A program made the position numbers and the translations under genes. Under the pieces are notes generated by a model. The model was not told where the DNA came from. It saw only the letters and a program-made list of their open reading frames with translations, and searched no databases. Below, in pieces: positions 46,338-54,691 of a DNA stretch of 64,000 bases. Origin of the DNA: Wolbachia endosymbiont of Cylisticus convexus. Lineage in GTDB: Bacteria; Pseudomonadota; Alphaproteobacteria; Rickettsiales; Anaplasmataceae. The stretch spans positions 1-64,000 of the forward strand of contig NZ_QPIP01000001.1 of the NCBI RefSeq assembly GCF_003344345.1. The letters are read 5' to 3'. How positions within the stretch are numbered: the first letter of the stretch is position 1; each line of letters begins with the position of its first letter.

Positions 46338-46694
46338 TTATTTCAGCAACTTATCACGTGCTGCGTTTAACTTTTGTGCAAAATATTCTGAGCCTCCTTT
46401 GTCTGGATGGACTAGCTTCATTAAATTTTGGTATGCTTTATTGATTTCATTCTGGCTTGCTTCAGGATTTAGCCCCAGTATTTTTAATGCTTCGTCTTTA
46501 GACATGTTATCACCAGTATAATTTTTGTTGTAACTTGTACCACTATTAAATTCGTTCAAAAACTTACTTAATATAGAGTTCATCATAAAACTTATGTTAT
46601 TTCTCTTCGCCAGAAAGAGAAAAAATACAACAACGCTAGGCAGGACAAAAGTGATTATTGCGAATATCAAAAAAAGGAAAAAGATGAATGACAT
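46338..46694 (-). CDS. Tim14/Pam18-like membrane-anchored J-domain protein
   Basis: A 118-residue protein: an N-terminal membrane segment (FIFFLFLIFAIITFVLPSVV), a short linker, and a C-terminal J domain (ALKILGLNPEASQNEINKAY, then LVHPDKGGS with the HPD motif and NAARDKLL). This layout is that of mitochondrial Tim14/Pam18 and its alphaproteobacterial relatives, which stimulate Hsp70 at the membrane. A DnaK partnership is an inference. Fragments of its 3' end are present twice in the ankyrin array. Confidence 0.85.
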   Translation of the reverse strand: MSFIFFLFLIFAIITFVLPSVVVFFLFLAKRNNISFMMNSILSKFLNEFNSGTSYNKNYTGDNMSKDEALKILGLNPEASQNEINKAYQNLMKLVHPDKGGSEYFAQKLNAARDKLLK

Positions 46695-46755
46695 GTATAT
46701 TTTTTTATCATTTTATGATTAAATAGTAACAATTATAATTATTGTGGTAAATAAC

Positions 46756-47319
46756 ATGTTTATCCAGATTGAAGAAACACCAAACCCAAACACACTAAAA
46801 TTTCTTCCTGGGTTTGAAATTTTAAGCGAAGGAGAAACAGCCGATTTTTCAAATCTAGATGAAATAAAAAGCTCTAAACTAGCAGCAAATCTTTTTCAAA
46901 TAGAGCATGTTGTAAGAGTATTTTTTGGTCATGATTTTATTTCAGTAACAAAATCAGATGGAATTAATTGGGATATATTAAAAGTGGAAGTCTTAACTAC
47001 AATTATGGATCACTTTACTTCTGGTGGAAAAGCACTGGATAAAGAAGGAGCAAACGATCCAAATGAAGAGTTTTTTGATAAAAATGATATAGAAGTTGTA
47101 AATAGAATAAAAGAATTAATGGAAAGTTATATCAAACCTGCAGTTGCTCAAGATGGTGGTGATATCAAATTTCGTGGATATAAAGACGGAATAGTTTACG
47201 TTGAGCTGCAAGGAGCCTGCTCTGGATGCCCAAGTGCTGCAATTACCCTAAGGCAAGGAGTGCAAAATATGCTGAGCTATCACATACCAGAAGTTTCGGG
47301 TATAGAGACTATGCTATGA
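46756..47319 (+). CDS. NifU-domain iron-sulfur scaffold (Nfu type)
   Basis: A 187-residue protein (ATG at 46756; a GTG at 46744 is possible). The N-terminal Nfu_N domain ([19 protein letters not shown]) is followed by a C-terminal NifU domain ([20 protein letters not shown]) with the cluster-binding CSGC. It carries Fe-S clusters to target proteins. Its TGA overlaps the hisS ATG (ATGA). Confidence 0.93.
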   Translation: MFIQIEETPNPNTLKFLPGFEILSEGETADFSNLDEIKSSKLAANLFQIEHVVRVFFGHDFISVTKSDGINWDILKVEVLTTIMDHFTSGGKALDKEGANDPNEEFFDKNDIEVVNRIKELMESYIKPAVAQDGGDIKFRGYKDGIVYVELQGACSGCPSAAITLRQGVQNMLSYHIPEVSGIETML

Positions 47320-48540
47320 CTAATCAAACAGTTAGAGGGACAAAAGATCTTCTGTTTGATGAATGGTATAAATTTAAATACATAGAGCAAACAGCAAATC
47401 GAATCTCAAGTTTATACGGCTTTTTGCCTGCTCAAACTCCGATATTTGAATACACAGAAGTTTTCACAAAGACTTTAGGTGATAGCTCAGATATCATCAA
47501 TAAAGAGATGTACACCTTTAATGATAAAGGAGGAAAGAGCATAACTCTGCGTCCTGAATTCACTGCAGCGATTGTCAGGCTGCTCATTGAAAAAAAACTG
47601 CAAACACCGATAAAATTATTCTCAACAGGACCTGCATTTCGTTACGAAAGACCACAAAAGGGACGACAAAGGCAATTTCATCAGATAAATTTTGAAGTTT
47701 TTGGCATAGAAGATCCAAAAGTTGATATTGAATTGATATCACTTGCTCAGCACTTACTAACTGAATTTGGCATCGATAAAAACGTAAAGCTGGAAATCAA
47801 CTCTTTGGGTGATGGTGAAACAATAACCAGATATAGAGAAGCTTTGATATCATATTTTAAAAAGTTTAAAAATGACCTATCAGAAGATAGTCAAAATAGA
47901 TTGATTAAAAACCCACTCAGAATACTAGACTCCAAGGATAAGATAGATAAAGAAATAATCTCTAATGCACCTAAAATCAGCAACTATTGTACAAAAAAAT
48001 CCTCAGATTTTTTTTGAGCAAATATTAAACAGACTGACAGCTCTTGATATACCTTATACCGTAAATAATAAATTGGTTAGAGGTTTAGATTATTATTGTC
48101 ACACAGTGTTTGAGTTTGTTACAGAAGATTTGGGTACACAAGGAGCGGTTTTTGCAGGAGGAAGATATGATAATCTAGTCTATTCCGTAGGTGGAAAGCA
48201 TACTCCAGCAATAGGATTTGCAGGAGGTATTGAGCGCATAATGGAATTAATCAACTATGTCACAAAAGAAGAGAGACCCATTTACCTAATTCCAATCGGT
48301 AGAGAAGCTGAAGAACATGCTCTAATACTTGTAAATGAATTGCGCAAAAATGGTTTATATGTGGTTCACGAATATAGCGGAACGCTTAAAACCCGCATGA
48401 AAAAAGCAAATCAAGCAAATGCAAAAGCTGCATTAATCTTTGGTGATGAAGAGCTAAGCAGTAAAACTTTAAAAATTAAAAATATGGATACGAGTGAAGA
48501 AAAAATAATCGCTCGCGATAAAATAGTAGAAAACATCTAG
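47316..48540 (+). pseudogene. hisS: Histidyl-tRNA synthetase, single frameshift
   Basis: HisRS charges tRNA-His and is essential. The N-terminal part ([12 protein letters not shown], motif 1; [36 protein letters not shown], motif 2) reaches 48017. The frame then breaks at a run of eight T (48008-48015), where seven would continue [15 protein letters not shown]. The second frame carries [36 protein letters not shown] (motif 3) and the anticodon-binding domain to 48540. Repaired length is 407 aa, normal. Since the gene is essential and otherwise perfectly conserved, a sequence error or slippage rescue is more likely than true loss, unless a second hisS copy exists elsewhere. Confidence 0.85.
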
Positions 48541-48925
48541 GCTCTGTGGACAAAATGTTAGCAGGTCAAATTAATTGAGGGCAGGAAGTATAAAAAAGCG
48601 GTAATTTAACCTAATGATCATAAATATAGAGAAGTTACCGTATGAAATATCACATAAAAAAGGAAATTTGGAAGCAAATTTTTGCATTTTTAAAGAGCAC
48701 AAAAGGAATACACAGTAAAAATGAGGAGAAGTTAAGAATATTTATGGAAGCAGTGTGGCAAAGTGGTTGCCAATGACCAAGAATTTACGGTAATTACAGG
48801 AGTATACGTAGGAGGTTTAAAAAGTGGTGCGAAAAGGGAATTTTGGCAAAATTACTTAAGTATGCACAACAAGATCCAGATTTGGAAATCTCCATAATTG
48901 ATGGAACAATCATCAGATCTCATTA
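48541..48925 (+). mobile_element. IS5-type transposase remnant A
   Basis: Begins right after the hisS stop with 'GGCTCTGTGGACAAAATG'. From about 48642 a transposase N-terminus is readable (MKYHIKKEIWKQIFAFLKST, then NEEKLRIFMEAVWQSG), followed in shifting frames by IYGNY.SI.RRFKKWCEKG and SIIDGTIIRSH. Stops, frameshifts and an abrupt end show it is dead and truncated. Confidence 0.7.
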
Positions 48926-49606
48926 AACCTCTTTGAAACTAGAACAAAGCTAAGAAGAGTGTACAATGATGGGTTTTGAGTAAGGGAAAAGGTGAAAATA
49001 GTAGAAGAGTTGGATGATGAAAAATTTCGCAGGTTAACAGGAGTAAAAAAGGTAATATTTAATAAAATGGTAGAGATTTTACGGGAAGGAAAAAAAGGTT
49101 AAAGGAGGTAGAGTTGAGTGAAGAGGGCATACTATTTATGGCACTGAGAGAATATCGTACATATTTTCATAAAGCTATGGAATTAGCGAAAGTACAGCAT
49201 ATAAAAAGACATAAGTAGTGATAGAAAAAGAGAGCAAGAGAGTGATATGTACGTCATTTTCAAACGGCAGGGTGTATGATTTTTGGATTTTTAAAGAGTC
49301 AAAAGTGCGTATTTACCAGAAATGAAGGTGCTAGCAGATACAGGGTACAGAGGTTTGCAAAAAATTCATGAAAACGTTGAATTGCCATACAGGAAAACGA
49401 AAAAGAACCTCTTAACAAAAGAGCAAAAGAAAGAAAATCAAAAGCTAAGAGAGCAGTAGTTGAAAATGTGATAGAATTGCTCAAAAGATTCAAAATTATA
49501 GTGGATAGATATAGAAATCGAAGGAAACGCTTCAGTCTCTGAGGTTCAATCTTATTTCCGGAATTTACAATTTGGAGTTGTCCATATGGGTTATGCAAGA
49601 GGTCTA
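48926..49606 (+). mobile_element. IS5-type (DDE_Tnp_4-like) transposase remnant B
   Basis: A second, different transposase. Readable pieces: VKIVEELDDEKFRRLTGVKK from 48993, LREYRTYFH, RNEGASRYRVQRF and, after more frameshifts, AVVENVIELLKRFKII with VDRYRNRRKRF. It ends 'GGGTTATGCAAGAGGTCTA', probably the terminal repeat. The catalytic region is deleted. Confidence 0.7.
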
Positions 49607-49611
49607 TTATC

Positions 49612-49773
49612 TTGCATGATGATTCATTAAATACCGATATACTAATATTCGACATTGAGCAGGCTATTCAGCAAGGAATGGTACTTGAGATTTGCGGTAC
49701 ACAGCTACCTTTGAATCAATTATTGACAGAACTCGACAGCAACAATAATTACTTGGCAACTGAAAATAAATGA
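49612..49773 (+). pseudogene. Orphan 3' gene fragment
   Basis: A 53-codon open stretch ending in TGA (LNTDILIFDIEQAIQQGMVL, then ICGTQLPLNQLLTELDSNNN). It starts directly after the IS B end with no start codon, so it looks like the tail of a gene cut by the IS. I do not recognise it. The bases from 49774 to about 49900 show nothing. Confidence 0.35.
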
Positions 49774-49899
49774 AGATCAGCTTTTGATGGGAGTGTTAAA
49801 TAAACCATACGCATCAAGTTAAGGAAAAGTGGTATAAGAAAGAAGAGAAGCGGTAAAAATTATTTTAGACATTAAACGATAAAATTAGTAATTCATAGA

Positions 49900-50337
49900 C
49901 TCTTTAAAAAAAATTATCTTACTTTAATAAACAGTGATTTTGCAATTTGCCTATATATCCCTGATCAGCAAAAAACTTACGTAAATTTGCATTTAGCTTG
50001 AACAAAAAGATACCATCACGATCTTGAACGCTTGCACTATGAACATCTGCTAGCCATATTGTATCTACAACAATATGGCGTTTCCTACCCTTTATTTTCT
50101 TGCCAGCTCTGGTTTGAGTTGTTTTCACTGATTAACTATTCCTACTGAAGGCGTTTCGTTTTTACCAACCATTTTTCTTACCTCTTTTACTAGCATATCA
50201 TGTATTTTTTCCAATTTGCCATCCACCTGAGATACACACTCTTCCACGGCGGAAAATCCTTGTCATTTACATCACTTGGATACAATTTACCCTCCTATTT
50301 TTTGCTTACCTCATCATATTCTTTTCTTTATTCCCTT
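49900..50337 (-). mobile_element. IS5-type transposase remnant C
   Basis: On the minus strand, fragments of another transposase: EKIHDMLVKEVRKMVGKNET near 50215-50165, then in a shifted frame [16 protein letters not shown] (with the G-R-K-R-H motif of IS5 transposases), [11 protein letters not shown] and [11 protein letters not shown]. Internal deletions and stops mark it as dead. It lies just downstream of polA. Confidence 0.7.
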
Positions 50338-52902
50338 TTAAGACATGTTCTTAGAATCCGCCATGTTTAAGTCATAATTAAGAGCCCAGTTATCACTAAT
50401 TTTTACTTCTACTTCAAGTGGTATAGTAATTTTTACTGCATTCTCCATTATGTCTTTCATAAGTTTCGCTGTTTCTTGTACTCTGACTTCCTCAACTTCT
50501 ACAAGCAATTCATCGTGCACTTGCAGGATTATTTTACCTGATTTTAGCTGATCAAAAAGCTGAATCATCGCACGTTTTATTATATCAGCGGCAGTTCCTT
50601 GCAGTGGTGCATTTATCGCTGCCCTTTCTGCAAATTGTCTTAGATAAGGAATTTTATTGTTTATGTCCTTTATAAAGCATCTTCTACCAAACAAAGTCTC
50701 TACATAACCATGCTGTCTCGCGATAGATACTGCTTTTTCCATATAGACCTTTATTTCTGGGTAACAGGAAAAGTAGTAATTAATATATTCAGCAGCTTCC
50801 GCAATGGTGATTCCAAGCCGCTTTGCAAGGCCAAATGGACTAATGCCATATATAATTCCAAAATTAATGGATTTTGCTTTGCGTCTTAATTGTTCATCTA
50901 TTTCTTGCACTCCAAAAACTTGTCTTGCGGTGATATCATGAATATCTTGCCTGTTTGCAAAAGCTTCTTTAAATGCTGCAACGTTTGCAACGTGTGCCAG
51001 AAGTCTTAGTTCTACTTGTGAATAGTCAGCAGAGATTATCTTGCATCCTTTTGGCGCAATAAATGCTTGTCTGATGAAATTTCCCTCTTCGCTTCTGATA
51101 GGAATGTTCTGTAAATTAGGATTGCTGGAGCTCAGCCTTCCAGTTGCAGTTATAGTTATCGAAAAGTTTGTGTGTATCCTACCATCAAGATGATCAACCT
51201 GTTTTATTAATGCATCAGTGTAGGTACCCTTTAATTTACTTAGGTGTCGCCAACTTAAAATTTTACTTGCAATTTCTACCCCTTCTTCTTCAAGCGCCTC
51301 TAGCACTTCATAATTGGTGCTATACGATCCAGATTTTGACTTTTTCTTTTTACTCAACCCCATTTTATTAAATAAAACATCACTTAATTGTTTTGGTGAT
51401 GCAATGTTGAATTTTTCCCCTGCCAAGTCATATATATCGTTCTCAAGTACAGTAATTAGCTGTTGAAACTTATCAGATAATTCCTGTAGTTTTTGAATAT
51501 TGAGCAGTATTCCATTTTTCTCCATATCAAATATTACTTTCATGAGAGGCCTGTCAAAGCGTTCGTAAATCGTAAAAAGTTTTTCCTGAAATAATCTTTG
51601 TGTCAGTTTCTCATGGATCGCTATTAAAGTTTTTGCCGAGAAAGTTTCTACATTTTCACTCAAATTATGTGCAACTATGTTTGGAATGCTGTGATCATGC
51701 TTCCCTGTGTCAAGGCTATATGACATGATCATCAAGTCATCAATTGAGTCTAGCACTTTCTCTATTGCAGGGAATGTTTCTCTGATCTTTCTAATATCAT
51801 GTATTATTTTAAGCACCCCATTTGAAAATAAAGTTGAATTTATTATAGTGAATGCATCTTGTAGATAGTTTTGATCTATGTAGAAAATATTATCTTCATT
51901 GCAAGATAAGGAGATTTTTTTTTAACGCGTTGTTTTCAAAGTGGCAATGAACTGCAACTTTGCCTTCATATCTGCAGTGCTCTAAAAATTTCTCTAACTT
52001 TTCACTGTTATATTCTGTTTCCTCTTTTGTGCTAGACCCATTATAAGAAAAAAGCTTTTCCACTTTTCCTATCAATGAATTAAATTCATACTTCTTTAAA
52101 AAGGATAACAATTTTTCCATATTTGGAGGATGGACTTCGTATTTTGCAACGTCATGCTGAAGATCTACTCTTTCGCATAATGATAAAAGCTTTCTTGAAA
52201 TGAGTGCTTTTTCCTGATGTTCAGTAAGAATATTACGAACTCTTGTTTGCTCGATATTATCAATGTTCTCTATAATATTATTCAGCGAATCAAATTCATC
52301 CAGTAATTTAGCTGCAGTTTTTGGGCCTATTCCTGGGACGCCTGGAATGTTATCAGATGCATCTCCAGTTAGAGAAAATAAATCAAGAAGCTTGTTTGAA
52401 TTTACACCAAATTTTTCTATTACTTGTTTTTCATCTATGTATATATTTTTAATGGGATCAAATATCAAAATATTGTAATTCAAAAGTTGAAATAAATCTT
52501 TATCTGAGGAAACTACTACCACCTTAAAGTCTTGATGGTTGGCATATTTTGCAGCTAGTGTTGCAATTATGTCATCTGCTTCATAGCCTTCAGTCTCTTC
52601 ATAGCTGAAGTTAAAAGCTTCTACCGCTTCCCTTAATATGGTAAACTGTGGAATTAAATCTTCAGGAGGTGTTACTCTGTTTGCTTTGTACTTAGTATAT
52701 AAATCGTGCCTAAAGTTTTTTTTCCTGAATCAAGTGCTATAGTTAAGTAGTCCGAATGGGAAATATACTTCAGAACCATATTAAGAAAGCCGTACACAGC
52801 ACCTATTGGAATACCGGTTGTGGTAGTTAAATGATGCAAAACGTAATAAGCTCTGAAAAGAAAGCCGTAACCATCAATGATTGTGAAAGTTTTTTCTTTC
52901 AT
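50338..52902 (-). pseudogene. polA: DNA polymerase I, two frameshifts
   Basis: PolA fills gaps in repair and lagging-strand replication. The 5' nuclease domain starts FTIIDGYGFLFRAYYVLHHL. The first break is at eight T (plus strand 52716-52723), where nine would restore DSGKKNFRHDLYTKYKANRV. The frame then runs through VVVVSSDKDLFQLLN and DASDNIPGVPGIGPKTAAKL. The second break is at nine T (51915-51923), where eight would restore ALKKISLSCNEDNIFYI. The polymerase domain is intact (ISADYSQVELRLLAHV, RRKAKSINFGIIYGISPFGL, QVHDELLVE). Net length is 854 aa, normal. The two indels cancel in length but scramble about 270 residues. True decay would be surprising; see findings. Confidence 0.87.
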
Positions 52903-53023
52903 TGTAGATATTTATGTGTGCCTTTGATGCTCTATTATTTAGCTACAAAAATCAAGTTCTTGTTTCCTATAGCTAAAGATTCAAATTACAATCATAATGC
53001 TATAGTTACTATAAGAAAACATA

Positions 53024-54493
53024 TTACATAATAGAGTTAATTATTCTGCCGCAATTTTGCTCTATCACACTAGCTATATTTAATATTCCAGCTTCATCAT
53101 AATAATTTCCAATTACTTGTAAAGCAATCGGTAAGCCCTCATTGGAAAGTCCAACAGGAACAGAGATAGCCGGCAATCCTGCCAGGCTTGCCGGCACGGT
53201 AAACACATCATTGATGCACATAATTAGTGGATCTGGCTTTTCATTTAAACCAAAAGCTTCTGTTGGAGCAGATGGCACAAGTATGTAATCTATTTTTTCA
53301 AACGCTTTTATAAAATCATTTCTGATTAATGCCCTAATGCACTGTGCTTTTTCATAATACTCATTGTAATGACCTGAGGAAAGCGCATAAGCACCAATTA
53401 AAATTCTCCTTTTCACCTCTTTACCAAAACCTTCTGCTCTTGTTAGCGAATACATTTCCTCAAGGGTATCAGCATCAACCCTGAATCCGTAACGTACACC
53501 ATCATAGCGAGCAAGATTAGATGAAGTTTCAGCAGAACAAATTAGATAGTAGACCGGTATCGCATATTTAGTATGAGGCAGAGTAATGTCAACAATTTCA
53601 GCACCATTTTCTTTTAAATAGGAAGCAATTTTTTCCCAATTATAAACTATTTCCTCTGAAATTCCATCCATCTTATACTCTTTTGGTATACCGATACACT
53701 TACCTCTGATATCACAATTTATGAAATTGGAAAATTTAGGCACTGGCCTTTTGCTCGATGTTGAATCTTTTTCATCATAGCCACAAATTGTTTCCAGCAT
53801 TAATGCTGAATCAGAAACGGAACGAGTAATTACTCCTGCTTGATCGAGAGAACTTGCAAACGCAATCATACCAAAACGCGAACACCTTCCATAAGTTGGC
53901 TTTATTCCAACCACTCCACAATAAGCTGCTGGTTGACGTACAGACCCACCGGTATCGCTTCCTAGTGCCCCAGCACATAAAAACCCAGCAACTGATGCTG
54001 CAGATCCACCAGATGATCCACCAGGAACAATTTTTTCTCCATCACTTTTTCTAATCCACACATTTTCAACAGGACCAAAATAGCTATTTGTGTTCGCAGA
54101 ACCCATAGCAAATTCATCCATGTTAAGTTTACCGAGCATGGCTGCTCCATTTTTTAAAAGCAAGTTAGATACCGTAGATTCATAAGTCGGGACGAAATTT
54201 TCTAGCATTTTTGAGCATGCCGTTGTTTTTATTCCTTTTGTACAGAATAAATCTTTAACACCAACTGGTATGCCCATAAGTGGTGAAATATCATCTTTTT
54301 GTTTTAAGAAATATTCATCTGCTATTTTAGCGGCCTTTATCGCAACTTCTGGGGTTTTTGTTATAAATGCATTTAGTTGCTCATTTTCGACTGCATTAAC
54401 ATGCGTCACTACAAGCTCAACAGCAGAAAAATCTCTCCGCCTCAGTCCATCATGCATCTCTACAATACTTAGCCTTCTCAATTCATTCATCAA
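53024..54493 (-). CDS. gatA: Glutamyl-tRNA(Gln) amidotransferase subunit A
   Basis: GatA releases ammonia from glutamine so that Glu-tRNA(Gln) becomes Gln-tRNA(Gln). The 489-residue amidase shows the catalytic lysine in MGIPVGVKDLFCTKG, the serine pair in GGSSGGSAASVAGFLCAGAL and GSDTGGSVRQPAAYCG, and PTYGRCSRFGMIAFASSLDQ. Normal length, no insertion. Two adjacent Met codons make the exact start uncertain by one residue. Confidence 0.96.
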   Translation of the reverse strand: MMNELRRLSIVEMHDGLRRRDFSAVELVVTHVNAVENEQLNAFITKTPEVAIKAAKIADEYFLKQKDDISPLMGIPVGVKDLFCTKGIKTTACSKMLENFVPTYESTVSNLLLKNGAAMLGKLNMDEFAMGSANTNSYFGPVENVWIRKSDGEKIVPGGSSGGSAASVAGFLCAGALGSDTGGSVRQPAAYCGVVGIKPTYGRCSRFGMIAFASSLDQAGVITRSVSDSALMLETICGYDEKDSTSSKRPVPKFSNFINCDIRGKCIGIPKEYKMDGISEEIVYNWEKIASYLKENGAEIVDITLPHTKYAIPVYYLICSAETSSNLARYDGVRYGFRVDADTLEEMYSLTRAEGFGKEVKRRILIGAYALSSGHYNEYYEKAQCIRALIRNDFIKAFEKIDYILVPSAPTEAFGLNEKPDPLIMCINDVFTVPASLAGLPAISVPVGLSNEGLPIALQVIGNYYDEAGILNIASVIEQNCGRIINSIM

Positions 54494-54691
54494 TATTCAA
54501 TTTAGCGAGGTATTAATTATAACAACAGTAGGGCAGAAAATCTATATATTTATGATCGAAAACAGGAATACAATCAAGATCAATTCAGATTTCTGAAATG
54601 GACTAGTTAGTAATACATTTTAAATAGCCATTTTGGCACACAATGCTGGTTGAGTCAAGCCATAAGGGCTTACTATCTAGCATTTCTAAAA

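Noticed and set aside
49299..49655. A 118-codon open frame on the minus strand
   Set aside because: It is antisense to the transposase remnant B, whose sense-strand fragments are recognisable.
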